Notes: generated by a model not told the origin, from the sequence alone. A stretch of 64,000 nucleotides of DNA from Sphaerosporella brunnea (GCA_008704415.1 VXIS01000052.1:62001-126000); one strand, 5' to 3'; positions 12,901-24,227 are shown, counted from the first letter of the stretch. Numbers and translations: made by a program.

Positions 12901-13334
12901 CAGGCAGGCCGATCGATAAAACGACCCGGTGAGCGGGACCGTGGTTGCCGACCGCTCCTGTCGATCGTGAATGAAGTTGGAGGTCCTACAAATATGAGAG
13001 TCACGTGACAATAATTAAGCGCACACCTCTAATTAGGCTATTTTCACCCTAATTAGGAAATTTTTCGACGTTTAAGGCTCCAAAAGCTCGAAATCAGGCC
13101 ATCTTTAATTTTTCGCCTGCAAAAAGATTACTTAAAGCGCCTCAGAATCGCGCATAGAAAATATTTCATCCAGTTTGGAGTGAGTTGAAAACGCGTTGGT
13201 ACGCGCCAAGACCGCTTAAAAGCGCGGCTCTTAGGTGAGATAATACGGTACTACATACGAGCGGGGTCAGAGCTGTCACACATCCATCGAACCTCCTCCC
13301 CCTCAACAGTCAAGACCTCTAGGACGACAGCACT
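9979..13334. other. Long gene-poor interval upstream of the patatin gene
   Basis: No complete gene is supported. A possible oxidoreductase relic is listed separately at 11337-11549. The 320 bp before the patatin start are A/T-richer and contain two copies of CTAATTAGG (about 13030-13060), which could be promoter sequence, but I cannot assign a factor. Confidence 0.45.
11337..11549 (-). pseudogene. Possible relic of a GMC-type oxidoreductase C-terminal region
   Basis: This 70-codon frame begins with ATG and contains a stretch ending WKYFANEPDFDSCLVEGFR. It resembles the region after the substrate-binding part of glucose-methanol-choline oxidoreductases, where a 'dPrYf.n..D...l.eG.r' pattern is usual. 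The FAD-binding GxGxxG and the C-terminal His-Pro-x-Gly and Asn motifs are not found nearby in any frame. If the resemblance is real, this is a small remnant; it may also be chance. Confidence 0.22.
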
Positions 13335-16221
13335 ATGGAGGTAGCAGGACTTAGTTTGGCGGTATTCTCTTTCATCGTTCGAGATCTATCTTTCTTCCAG
13401 AATGCGTCGTCAGTCAAAAACAACGTTCGACGCCTTGAGATGGAACGTGTGAGATTTAGGAACACTTGCCAACGGCTCTTGGAAGGGCTCGTCCCGCCGG
13501 AGGATGTGGACAAACTACTGGAGGGATGGGATGATCGAGTCTTTCATGAAGCGCTCCAGAGTCGTTTGCCAGCACACTCCCGAGATTTTTTAGCGGCGGC
13601 AACCAAACTGTTGTTCCAGCTTCAAAGTCTCCGTGACGTACTCGGACTCAGTGTTGGGAATAGCTATGAGGTATGCATATAATGGAACACCTACCTAGTA
13701 TCCTTCAAATTCACAAACTAGTCCGCAAGATTCGCAATATGTATGCCAGATACTGAATTTGCCAACAGCTCGACCCAAGCAGTCAGAGGCGAAGATATAA
13801 GAGAATTCGACTCATTGACAAGAAGGAACTTTTAGCTGTACTAGACGGGATCAGTTGGATGAATACCGAATTAGAACGCCTAGTCTCGTCCCTGCCAACC
13901 CACACACCCAGTCGACGTACTCCTTCGTCACCGTCATTCGCAAGTCCGACGTACTCAGGGCCATCACAACCATCCGAAGCCTCAAGTTTAACGCAATCTC
14001 CAACTCTTGGCCCTTTTACACCTGGACAGGAACCTTCACACGAAGGAGCAACATCTCCAACATTTCTTCACAATCCACTGGCGGATATATCCCTTGGTGT
14101 TGAGCACGACGATGTCGACAACGTTGCGGTACCCTCTGACACTCTGGAAAGCGCAGGAAGTGACTCCAGTGAGAGCGAGATATCATCCTTCCATTCTGTT
14201 GCTCACGCTCATCGAAGACGACTTCGATTGCTATCGCTTGGTAATACCCACATTTGTTGCGTCGCCATTCCTTGCTTACGCGCAACAGACGGCGGTGGAG
14301 TACGGGGGATATCATCCTTGGTGATACTCAAGCACTTGATGTCCAGTCTGGAGGAAAGCGGAGCCATAGCAAAGGGCACGCGTCCTTGGGAATACTTCGA
14401 TCTAATCGCAGGCACATCTACCGGGGGGTAAGAAGGAAGAATGCCGACTGTTTCTCTGCCTCACGCTAACAAACCTCTTGTTAGAATAATAGCAATACTG
14501 CTTGGGCGACTCTGCTTGAGTATCGACGAATGCATTGATCTATATGAAAACCTAGGAGGTGAAATTTTCGGCAAGGCCAAATCTCTGCATACTGGGACTA
14601 TGTTCAGTTCATCCAAGCTAGAGGAAACCATCCGTCGGATAGTCGATGAAAGGACCGGCGTTGGGTCTGCACTGCTGCAGCAGTATAGCGGGGGGCAATT
14701 GTGTCCGGTGTAAGTCTGGCCTCCCACACGGGCAAATCCTGGGTTTGAAACGTGGCCTAACGCTTCGAAAGCTTTGTTGTTGCCATCGACAAGGAGAGAG
14801 CCAACCTTCCAGACGCAGTTACATTATTCCGATCATACTATGTACCCAATGATCAGTTTCGTGGCGTAAGTATCGTCGAAGCCGTCAGAGCCACCTCGGC
14901 CGCTCCCACGTTTTTCAAGCCCATGCGCATTTCGAACTCCACCGAAACTAAGTATTTTGTGTATGTGTGTGCTGCAGGCCTCATTTGTACAATTACTGAC
15001 GACCCCAGCGATGGCGGGCTTGGTCATAATAACCCGATCCTTCATTTGATTGAAGAAGCCGAAATGATGTATCCTTCTGCCGAGATTGGTTGCATAGTCA
15101 GCCTAGGAACCGGCGTCCAGCAAGGTCTGAAGTTAGCGGCAGAGGGCACAGTGCGAACAAATATGCTTTGGCTGCCCTTTTTCGGGAAGTTAGCCGCAAA
15201 ACTTGATGCAGCGCTTGTTGCAGCCGCTTTGGCGACGTCCAGTGAGCATATTCACCGGTTTGCCGAGTCAAAATTCCGAGGGACCGGAATCTATTATCGG
15301 TTCAATGTTTGTGAACAAACAGACATCAAACTCTTTGAACACCGAAAAATGGGTGCCATGGTTAAGGCGACCAATGAGTACCTCAAGCAGGCGTCAACCG
15401 CAGAGTTTACCCGAAAATGTGTTGCTCGATTACAAAACCTGCGAGTCGATTTGAATCCTCGACACACACGGAGAACATTCAGCAGCCCTAACGATATCCA
15501 AACTCTCATAGAATCCACAGTAAATCCAACGATCCTGGAGACTATTCGGCAACAGCCTGTGGAAACAACCTGGGATATCCCCCCCGAGATGCTTTGGTCC
15601 CAGTGTACGGATTATGAGGTTTTCCCCACCATGCAGCTGGAGGAATACGCGGCCGCCGAAGGCTTGCCCTTTGGACATCTAACCTTATTATTCAACATCC
15701 TGCATGGAGGTCAAATCAAGCCCGCTGCTGGAGTACCCCCTGGCCCGGAAACAGGTAGAAGGCATAGATTTCAGCCGCAAAAGCCTGTCCATGTTCCCCC
15801 TGGGAGATGGAGGGCGGGGATGGCATATATGTTGATGGCTGGCGCTGTGAATCAGCGCGAAGAGGCTCAGAGCGGTCCCTCTGCTGGCGGCCGGAGAAAT
15901 TCCAACTCTGAGGCCTGCATAATGCTAGGAATATCGGTTTTTGCGAAGAGAGGTAACGCCCTAGAACCCGAACCTACCGTACCGATTTACGAAGCTGCCA
16001 CTGTTTCCGTGCCGGTTCCAAAAGGCTGTGCAGCCTGGGCGCTGATCGAAAGTGGGGCAAGTTTTGAAGTGAACGAGGGAGACCAGGTTATCTTTGAGGT
16101 GTGGTGGGATCTTGCAAACGTTTCGGAGGAAACTCCTCACTGTCCAAAACTCCATTTCGGTGGTATTCGGTATGTCCAACAAACACATAGCATTCCGGGG
16201 ATGCTGACGAATGCAGATTGA
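13335..16221 (+). CDS. Patatin-like phospholipase with NLR-type fungal N-terminal region
   Basis: Six exons (13335-13670, 13769-14240, 14289-14427, 14485-14709, 14772-14960, 15009-16221) encode 857 residues. All five introns have GT..AG ends, and each join restores a motif. Residues 1-160 begin MEVAGLSLAVF and resemble the N-terminal helical region common in fungal NLR-like and related proteins. A Ser/Thr/Pro-rich linker follows. The catalytic patatin domain starts at LSLDGGGVRG (oxyanion glycines about 271-273), has the nucleophile elbow GTSTGG (Ser313), a conserved ATSAAPTFF segment, and the catalytic Asp455 in DGGLGHNNP, so the Ser-Asp dyad is complete. Patatins hydrolyse acyl esters of phospholipids or glycerolipids. 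The C-terminal 270 residues match nothing I know. No nucleotide-binding domain is present. Probably intact and cytosolic; the function in defence or signalling is inference. Confidence 0.85.
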
Positions 16222-16622
16222 CTTCTATCGATGATTGACCGCGAGATTGGTATCCGACAACTGTGGCGTAGTTCGTGGATTTGGAAATTGGCGGATGATT
16301 GGATGTTGGGAACCTTGCTTTGAGATAAGGGGTTTAAAGCATCTTGCGCAACCTTCTCATTGCGTTTGCATGGGGTTTGATTATTCTCTTGTAGGTAGGC
16401 TCTTCCGGTTTTTGTTAGTTTCTCACAGCTGATCCAGCTGAGTTGCAACGTCAAACTGGTGGCGCAACAGCCCGAATACTTGCTGGATGTGCGAAGTAGA
16501 GTACTTCGTAGGCTATGCCACGCATTTCGTGGTTACTATCGATGTGAGTCGTAAACGGGCCCTTTACAGCAGTGTTCTCAATAGCCGGCTATGAAAATGG
16601 GCTCACTTTTTGATCAGGGCTC
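16222..16622. other. Spacer between patatin gene and Copia; hAT-like end and hairpin
   Basis: A perfect 7-bp stem hairpin with loop GAG lies at 16492-16508 (CGAAGTAGAGTACTTCG). At 16570 the sequence CAGTGTTCTCAATAGCCGGC closely matches the terminus of the hAT-type MITE at 21558. The Copia element therefore probably inserted close to, or into, an older member of that MITE family. The 5-bp GGCTC at 16618-16622 is one half of the Copia target duplication. Confidence 0.5.
16618..16622. repeat. Copia target-site duplication, left copy (GGCTC)
   Basis: GGCTC immediately precedes the LTR start at 16623, and the identical GGCTC follows the other LTR at 22106-22110. Five-base duplications are normal for Copia integrases. 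Confidence 0.85.
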
Positions 16623-16871
16623 TGTTGAAGCGTAGGGAGATGAAAGTCTATTGGGAGAAGAAACAACGTCCGAACCCCAAACTATATAATGAACGAGCTC
16701 CAGTGACCGAACCCCATCGACAGAGAAAAAAAGAGAACCAGCAAGAAAGCAAGCAAACTCCGTCGTCAAAGAAAGCGAGCGGACAAAGAGAGCAAACACA
16801 ACAACAACAACGACACTCACTGGTCGTCACTCGGCTGCGGGAGGCCGGGCCTCCAAACACTCCTTCCAACA
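16623..16871 (-). repeat. 3' LTR of the Copia element
   Basis: 249 bp, uninterrupted. It is about 95% like the other LTR once that copy's insertion is removed. Differences include a length change in the CAA repeat near 16800 and an A-rich expansion near 16728. Confidence 0.9.
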
Positions 16872-16980
16872 CTCCCCCAGGCACGCCTCCAAAGCCTCAA
16901 AAACAGCCCCGAAAAAAAAAAATATGACCCCGAACTCCTTCTTGCTTACTCCACCGCATGAGAGCAGCCCTCCAAAAGCG

Positions 16981-17761
16981 TCAGACGAGACCCAGCTTGG
17001 AGCAAAACGAGCGGTGAGCCGGTAGGGCAAATGGTTTCGTGAAACCATCCGCAAGCATATCCGCCGTGGGAACCTGGACCAAATCCACATAACCATCGTG
17101 GACTAGGTCCGCCGCGAGGTAAAACTTGGTCGCTATGTGGGCGACCTCAGTACCTCTAAAGATACGGTTGCGCAAGGACGTCACCATGGACTCATTGTCT
17201 CCATAGATTCACGGTTTAGTACCCTCCGAGTCCCCTGATTGCTGGCCGCGGAGTTCCTTGTAGAGGTGATCAAGGCTAAGCATTCGCATGCAGGCCACTC
17301 CAAAGGCGTAGTATTCGGCGTCGGCGGTACTTTGTGCGGTCGATTTTTGCTTCTTCGAGCGCCAGTCGATTGCCCCCACCAGTGCCATACATCATGACAT
17401 AGTCCGAGGTGGACCGGTAGTCATCCCTTGAGGAGGCATAGTCTGCATCAGCGTAGGCACCCAGGTGTGGGCCGTCCGAGCCTTCTGGGCCTTCCAAGTC
17501 ATCGGCTCCCCCCAAACGAAGCCGCAAATGCTTGGTTCTCACGAGGTATCGAAGCAAGCGATCCATTGCTTGCATATGACTGACCCCCAGATCCGACGAA
17601 AATCGACTAAGAACCCCGACCGTGAAGCAGATGTCTGGACGCGTTGAAGTCATGAGGTACATGACGCTGCCGAGCTTGCTCTGGTATAGCGTTTTATCAC
17701 AGGCTTCTTCTCCAGAAAGCTCGCGGCGCACCATCTTCTTCTTGTAATCCTTTGCATCCAT
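16981..17761 (-). pseudogene. Copia RT thumb and RNase H region
   Basis: Shows the Copia signature YQSKLGSVMYLMTSTRPDIC and the RNase H start LGAYADADYASSRDDYRSTS. The sequence then shifts frame near 17375 and has an in-frame stop near 17212. The C-terminal motif HIATKFYLAADLVHDG (normally H-I-x-x-x-x-H) and LADGFTKP end the polyprotein at about 16984. The expected second histidine of the motif is changed to leucine or alanine. Confidence 0.85.
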
Positions 17762-18306
17762 CGGATTCCCAAGTTCTCCATCTCAAACCGCTCCAAAACC
17801 TTCTCTACATACGCCTGCTGAGAGAGATAGACGTATCCTGCGTCGAACTCAATCTGCATGCCCAAATAGAACGAGGCCTGACCAAGATCGTGCATATCAA
17901 AGCGGAGCATCAACTGCTTCTTCAAATCTTCGATGAGGTTCCGCGAGTCGATCATAAGCATGTCATCCACATACACCGAGAGAATGAGCGTCGTGGAGTT
18001 GTCCGTGACCAAGATGAAGAATCCTCCATCCACGCGTGAAATGGTAAAGCCCAGATCAACCAAAAAAATCCGAAGCATGTGATACCACTCATGTGGTGAT
18101 TGCTTTAATCCGTAGAGTGACTTGACGAGCTTCCACATACATCTGCCGCGCTCTCCTTTGCCTCTAAGGCGCTCCCAACCAGGCGGAGGCCGCATGTAGA
18201 CCTCCTCATGTAGGACGCTTCCACAGAACGCCGTTCGGACATCCATTTGATAAACATCCAGTCCACACTTGGCCGCGTATGCGAGAGTCAGCCGAACATG
18301 GCTCAT
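17650..18306 (-). pseudogene. Copia reverse transcriptase core
   Basis: Contains the Copia RT landmarks YQMDVRTAFCGSVLHEEVYM, KSLYGLKQSPHEWY and the catalytic box LSVYVDDMLMI (YVDD), followed by FYLGMQIEF. The normal 'K-T-A-F-L-N-G' is changed to R-T-A-F-C-G-S. The frame leaves the family sequence at about 17765, where a frameshift moves it into the next segment. Confidence 0.9.
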
Positions 18307-19613
18307 GTGAGCGGTAGGTAGGTTTCTCCAAAGTCAAGCCCTGGAACCCCCTTCCGCTGGAGATCTCCGCGAGCGACAACGCGGGCCTTGAAGCGTAGGA
18401 TTTCCCCCGCCGCGTTCCTCTTCAGGACTAGTACCCAATCGGAGCCCAGTACTTTTCGTCCTTCTGGTAGCTTCTCAATCACCTCATAGACTTCATGCTT
18501 GTCAATAGCGTCGAGCTCTTCCACCATAGCAGCCTCCCAACGCTCTCGATCTGGAGAAATCAAAACGGCCTTGTATGATTTAGGAATGGAATCGTCAACC
18601 GTTATATACGCGAGAACAGCAGGTATCCAATCGTCGTCCGAGTCATCCTCCGCTCCTATAACCAGCTGAGCTTTGTCAACGTGAGTCTGAGATTGGGTGA
18701 CCCGTGGAGCGTTAAGGTCGATATCTTGATGAAACGCCCTTCCACCCGATGTCGGTGCCAGCTCCTTGACCATCCGCTTGTCCTTCTGTGTCTGCTGATC
18801 CTGAGGCTTATCCAAGTCCGCGCTAGCTCCTTCAAAAGGCCGTCGCTCATCTTGAACCGTTGGCGACTTGTCCGTTGGTGGCTCTGAATCATCATCGAAG
18901 TAGTACTTTCGCACAGTAGTGTCTACCGGCATGAAGTGCTCGGCCAAATCAACCTCCTCCAGGATCGAAGGACTGTATCGCGCACGCTCTCTGAATATAA
19001 CATCACGGGATATAGCAATCTTCTTGTCGATGGTATCGTATAGGTGGTAGGCTTTAGACGTAAGGCTGTATCCAAGAAAAATGTGGGCCTTCGACTTGTA
19101 GTCCAGCTTGGTGCGTTTCTCCTGCGGAACGTGGACGAAGGCCAAGAAACCAAAAACACAGAGATGCTTCACATCAGGCTGCTTTCCCAGGCCATGCCAC
19201 GCCTCGTATGGTGTACCGCCGAGCTTTCGATCCAATGGCCGTGTTGGTGAAACGTTCTTCACATAGACTGCGGTCATAGAGGCTTCCGCCCAATAACGCT
19301 TGCTCAAGCCAGCATCCGCCAGCATCGAGCGTACACGTTTGAGGATCGTTCGGTTTGCCCGCTCAACAACGCCATTAGATTGTGGTGAATGTGGTGTAGT
19401 TGTCTCTTTACGAATACCGAGGTCACGAAGGTACTCCAGAAATCGTTTTGACGTAAACTCGCCACCGCCGTCGGTACGAAAACGCTTAGCCTGAAGGCTG
19501 TATTGAGTCTTCATCTCAGCATCCCAGTTTCGAAATCTGGCCTCGGCGTCCGACTTGTGCTCAAGGATGTAGCACCAAGTGTATCGTGTAGCGTCGTCGA
19601 TGAACAAGAGCAT
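18303..19613 (-). pseudogene. Copia integrase core and start of reverse transcriptase
   Basis: Integrase catalytic residues are visible: Asp in LLFIDDATRYTW, Asp in FRTDGGGEF and Glu in SNGVVERANRTI, giving the D,D(35)E arrangement. The motif LGYSLTSKAYHLYD of the Copia linker follows. The frame then enters the RT N-terminus (GSDWVLVLKRN, FKARVVARGDLQRKG) and stops at 18303, where the remainder is displaced by one base. Confidence 0.88.
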
Positions 19614-20917
19614 ATACCGCCCCTTTCCACCAAGGCTTTGCGGAAACGAACCGCAGAGGTCGGCATGAACCAGGTCAAGGCGTTCGGTAGCACGCTTACT
19701 TGGTGCAACTGGATGAAATGGTGATCGTGCGTGCTTTCCCCTGATGCACGCTTCACAGTCGCACGCTCCCCCAAGGAAGAGCTCATACCTTTAACAGCTA
19801 CCGGTAATCTCTTCAAAGCATCTAAACCCAGATGTGCATAGCGACGATGCCACAACTGCAGCTCAGCTCCTCCGACCGTGACTTCTGTCCCCGTTGTCTT
19901 GAACGCGTGAACTGCGGTCATGTTGGCACACTCCCGGATCTGCGCAGGCTCCATGGCATCCCATGCAATATCAAACGGCTGCATATACCCAACAAGCGGT
20001 GCACTTGCAAGCAGTTCACCAGTCGTCGGGGAATAGATGTTGGTGCCGTAGCCATTGACCTCAAAATGCAAGCCTCGACGCATCAACCTTGCCTGTGACA
20101 CAAGATTGGCTGACTTTTCAACGTAGAGGACGTTCCGTAGTTCAATCCATCGAACTTCGGATTCGATTCCTTCGGTAGCACGGGGGATACGCATCGGTAG
20201 ACGGACACTCCCCACTCCTTCAGCGTAAGCAACGGATCCATCAAACCCACAAACCTCATGAGCTCCTTCGCGGAGTGAGAGGTAGTTGGTGAAGAAGGTC
20301 TTGGTGTTCATGAAGTGGCGCGAGCATGCGCAGTCAAGGAAAACATCCCTCGAAGGATCTGAGCCTGAGTTGACGTCGTCACCATTTGCCATCCAAAGCG
20401 TGTCGGTGGTCGTAAAATTTGCGGTCGCGCCCTTCTTATCCTTATCATTCGAATCCTCCTTATCCTTCTTCTTTTTGTCCTTCTTACGCTCGGGCTGTCC
20501 ATGCTTTTCCCAGCACTTCTCCTCGAGATGGCCTTCCTTCTTGCAATGAGTGCAGACCCGCTTCTCCTTACCCTTCTTGGTATCGGACTTTCCTTTCGCC
20601 ATGGTCTTCTTCGTGGTTGCCTTTGTATATAGAAGTACATCCAACGAGATGCCCTTGATCTTGCGCAACTCCGCTTCCCGGTTTTGCAGCATCTTGATGA
20701 TCTTCGCCGGCTCCTTGTTCCAACCCTCGGCGTGGAGTTTGTCCTGAATCAACCGAAGCTCCACATCCCAATCACCGCCTTCCGGTATACCGTGAACCAG
20801 GTAGAAGACGTGCTCCTTTACTTCAATCGAGTCACCATCCTCAGAACCGAGCTTGTACTGGTCCAGGAGGTCCTGGATTCTCGCAACATACGCATCAACG
20901 GACCCGCAGTCAATCAA
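19511..20917 (-). pseudogene. Copia gag C-terminus, protease and pre-integrase region
   Basis: This frame continues gag and contains a CCHC zinc knuckle (CTHCKKEGHLEEKC). A Lys-rich stretch follows, then the protease active-site region VFLDCACSRHFMN, where the usual Asp-Ser-Gly-Ala-Ser is altered to Asp-Cys-Ala-Cys-Ser. Next comes the gag-pre-integrase motif LWHRRYAHLGLDALKRL. After about 19770 the frame departs from integrase sequence, which continues in the next frame, so a frameshift lies there. Confidence 0.85.
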
Positions 20918-21353
20918 AAATCAGCTTGACGGCGTTCAAATCTGTGCGGATGTAGTACTGGCCTCTCTGAAGCTCCACAACGTAATCCCGCTTGACGGCG
21001 TCCCAGAGATCGGCCGGATCCTCAATGTCCATGTAGTTCGACTGAATGCTCTCCTCCAGGGACTGAGAAATCAAACGCAATGCTTCCCAAACACGATAGG
21101 TATAGTCCGTATACGCTGTACTGGCAGCCGCGCCAGCACTCCCGGTACCAGGGATCGGTTTCCCATCCTTATCAAGGTCCGCCGGAACGGCTGTAGTAGG
21201 GCCCTCAGGGGAAACCTCCGTGCGATCCACGATCCCCTTGCACCGTTCGCGGTTGAGGAGCATCTTCATGTTGTATGCCCAGGACTTGTAGTTCTTCCCA
21301 TCAAACTTCTTGATCGCGGCCATCGACCAGGTTGCCTTAGGTCTCTTATCCAT
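20910..21353 (-). pseudogene. Copia gag, N-terminal part
   Basis: Starts at an ATG (21353) and reads MDKRPKATWSMAAIKKFDG, then the FDGKNYKSWAYNMKMLL pattern typical of Copia gag (UBN2-type), where a Trp-containing helix precedes the capsid-like core. The frame stops at 20910 within a T-run. The natural continuation (DAYVARIQDLLDQYKLG) is in another frame starting at about 20917, so one base was gained or lost here. Confidence 0.8.
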
Positions 21354-21557
21354 AGTGGTGGTAGAGTAGGCGGGGGGTTCGCGTGACGTAGGAAAAGGTT
21401 GGAGGTAAAGGTTGATCGTTCGCAACGTGTTATCGACGTCCGAAAACAATACGAAGAAGATAGGCAGAATCGATCGAAAAAAGATCAAGCGCTGGAAACG
21501 CAAGGGCTCACAACCTGTTGAAGCGTAGGGAGATGAAAGTCTATTGGGAGAAGAAAC

Positions 21558-21894
21558 CAGTGTTCCTAATAGCCAGCCCGCCCGTCGGGCTGATGCTGGG
21601 CTGCATGGGCTGATCGAAAAGACGGGCGGGCTGTTTGGGCTGCAGCCCACGTCGGGCTGGCTTCCAGCGGATGCAGGGGTCATGCGCTATGGGGAATGGA
21701 GCAACAGCTACACAGAAATACTCTTCCGTTTAAGACGTAACTAGGTCGAACTGATGGTTGCATGACAAGTTCACCTCAGTCGAAAGTGCTTGGCAGCCCG
21801 GCCAGCCCGTCGTGATTTTGAGACAGCCGGGCTGTTGCCTTTTGGCAGCCCGCCCGCACAGCCGGGCTTTTTGGGCCGGCTATTAGGAACACTG
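21558..21894. mobile_element. hAT-type MITE inserted in the Copia LTR
   Basis: 337 bp, non-coding. The terminal inverted repeats are perfect over 17 bp (CAGTGTTCCTAATAGCC). It is flanked by an exact 8-bp duplication GAAGAAAC (21550-21557 and 21895-21902) of LTR sequence, and the other LTR shows the empty site. CAG-starting TIRs with 8-bp duplications are diagnostic of the hAT superfamily. Inside the left end is a 12-bp inverted repeat AGCCCGCCCGTC / GACGGGCGGGCT. Fragments of the family lie at 40732, about 48496 and 16570. Confidence 0.93.
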
Positions 21895-21918
21895 GAAGAA
21901 ACAATGTCCGAACCCCAA

Positions 21919-21930
21919 ACTATATAATGA
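21919..21930 (-). promoter_or_regulatory. TATA-like box in the Copia 5' LTR
   Basis: TATATAATG on the plus strand reads CATTATATA on the coding strand of the element. The same string is present in the other LTR near 16684. Its position inside the LTR fits a retrotransposon core promoter, but no transcription evidence is available. Confidence 0.35.
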
Positions 21931-22471
21931 ACGAGCTCCAGTGACCGAACCCCATCGACCGACAGAGACCAGCAAGAAAGCAAGCAAACCCCGTCGTCAA
22001 AGAAAGCGAGCGGACAAAGAGAGCAAACACAACAACAACAACAACGACACTCACTGGTCGTCACTCGGCTGCGGGAGGCCGGGCCTCCAAACACTCCTTC
22101 CACCAGGCTCGTCTTGGTATGTGCAAGGCGCGAGTGATATCCAGTGAAGCAACAATCGCATCCACTCTTCATGCCCGAGCAACAGCCCACAGCCAGCCAG
22201 CCGGCCGGGCTGCATGTTAAAAACCGGTTGTTGTCACTGCATCTTATCCCGTAAGCAGTAGTCGTAGTAAACAGGCAAGTTCCTGAAGGTTGTCATAAGT
22301 GCTCCAACTGCGCCGCTTCAACAATGTCAGAATGATGATGATGTGAGAGCCGTGGGAATCGTGCAACCCCATCAGGGCTGAAGACAACGAAGAACGCTGG
22401 AACGGGATGCCAACCAACTTGTTGCGCAGTTGCTGGAGACGGAGCATAAGGCGCCGGAAACGGGATATTAG

Positions 22472-22496
22472 CACACACACACACACACACACACAC
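22472..22496. repeat. (CA)n microsatellite
   Basis: About twelve uninterrupted CA units. No coding context. Confidence 0.95.
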
Positions 22497-23529
22497 GTCG
22501 GACCGTCGTGGACTGGAGTTAACACGGCTTCCCCATCGGCTTCGCCCTAGCTAAGCAACGTACCGTTCAAAACCCTTACGGGGCCGTAAACGCCAGAGTC
22601 TATATTTCCCAGCGCTAGAAGTACTCTAGGTGAACACGGACTCCCATGGCCATCACTCGGATGCAATTCCGCCAACCAGGGCTTCCAGTAGCCCGCCCCG
22701 AAAACGCCGGCCTTTGGGGCGGGCTGTCCAAACGCGTCCCGAGGCGGGCCAGGGGCAAAACACACCCGAACCTTAGTGGTCGAGGAGAGGGCCAATCTAG
22801 AGAGGCATGGTGCCATTCAAGCCGCCCGGGATGGACCTATCACCGTTGCGAAGCCTTGAATGGAAGGAAGCCTCAGGACTGCCCGCGGCATGGGCCCAAG
22901 CTCCTCGGCGGCGCAATGTGAAGGAGAGCGGGTTTCTGTGATGCAGGGTGAATGACATGCGAAGGGTAAAGGTGAACAGCGGCGACAAAAGCATCAAAAG
23001 TTTAATTTTTATTTTTTTTATTTTTTTATTTTTATTGCTGTTTCCTGGCACTGTCCGGCCTCGCCAGGCGGCGGCGCCCCCCGCCTGCCTGCCTGCCTGA
23101 CATTCTCAGTCGCCGGTCACAGCCATAGCCCCCGACCTCGGCGTTTAACAGGAAGCCCTGGCGCCAATAAAGAATTTTTTTTATTATTATTTTTATTTTT
23201 TTAAAAAAACACACCACAAACAGAGAACCACTTCGCCCCCCAACTTCTTGGCACAAAAAAGTAGGATACCCTATGCCTACAACCGCGGCGTGTGTGTGTG
23301 TGTGAAGCCCAACCCCATGACCGCAAGCGCAAGCGCGCCGCCTGCAAGCCCGGATGCCCCCCAGCCGGGTGGGCATCAATCTCCAACCAGCTGCTGGCAC
23401 ACACCACCACCCACCCACTCCCAGCAGATCGCACCACGTCAGCTCTTGCCGAGTGAGACCCGATGAATGTGGTGCGCACCGTAGGCAAAGAAAGACAATT
23501 TACCGGCAGCCACGCACATGGACGGCTGG

Positions 23530-23550
23530 TTGCTGCTGCTGCTGCTGCTG
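23530..23550. repeat. (CTG)7 triplet run
   Basis: Seven consecutive TGC/CTG units in non-coding sequence. Confidence 0.9.
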
Positions 23551-24227
23551 GTGGCCGAAAATGCGGGGTGCATAAGGCCGGCCGATCGATATCCAACCAG
23601 CCCGGGGGGCGTATATCTAGCAAGTCCGGAGCTAAGCTAAAAATACGCAGCTGCATCCGCGGAGAGTGAGGAAGTATGTATGTATGTGTGTATGCCACGA
23701 CCACGACACACGACAAAAGCCAGACAGACGCAAGACGCCACCAGAAAAGGATTGTCGGCAGCAGCAGAACTTCACGTCGCGTCGGCAAACAACCAAACAA
23801 CCAAAATAAAAAAAAATAAAAAAATATCTGCGTAGCAGGTACTCTCATAGAAAAAAAAAAAAATCAATTGAAATTGAAATTGCTGTCGCAGTAAAGCAGA
23901 ACCCGTGGAGACCACAGCACTGCTGCGGTGGCGCTGCGGTAGCAATTTCACCCCTTTTTTTTTTTTGCTACAGTGTATGTACTCGAAGCTAGCTAGCTAG
24001 CTAAAGGAGTGGAAACTTGCATGTTTGAAGAGGTATGTAGAGTTACATGCGTCCAGCGAAGTCTCGACCACATGCACCCCGCATCACGCGACGCGAGTGA
24101 TCCCTGGTGGGCTGGCTGCCTACCCCCGGCCGGCAGAAAAAATACTCAAGACGCTGCAACCCACTCGGCGGCGAGCCAGCCACCACTCTGACATTCCCCA
24201 TATCCGTACGCATGCGTGTTCTTGCTT

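Larger units (their letters stand above)
16623..22105 (-). mobile_element. Degenerate full-length Ty1/Copia LTR retrotransposon
   Basis: The element is oriented on the minus strand. LTRs at 16623-16871 and 21516-22105 (the latter split by a 337-bp insertion) start TGTTGAAGCG and end in ..CCA(A/C)CA as read on plus. It is flanked by the exact 5-bp duplication GGCTC (16618-16622, 22106-22110). The coding order gag, protease, integrase, reverse transcriptase, RNase H is that of Copia. A purine-rich tract GCCTGGGGGAG on the minus strand abuts the 3' LTR at 16872. At least five frameshifts and a stop near 17212 make it non-functional. The LTRs differ at a handful of positions, so the insertion is not very recent. 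The frameshifts look like single-base indels rather than the C-to-T pattern of repeat-induced point mutation. Confidence 0.93.
21516..22105 (-). repeat. 5' LTR of the Copia element, interrupted by a MITE
   Basis: About 245 bp of LTR sequence is split at 21557/21895 by the hAT-type MITE. Read on the minus strand, this LTR would carry the element's promoter; the insertion lies towards its 3' part. It ends with CCACCA at 22105, followed directly by the GGCTC duplication. Confidence 0.9.

Noticed and set aside
14868..14900. Possible extra intron at GTAAGTATC in the patatin gene
   Set aside because: Reading through gives the conserved VEAVRATSAAPTFF segment in frame, so the GTAAGT is coding.
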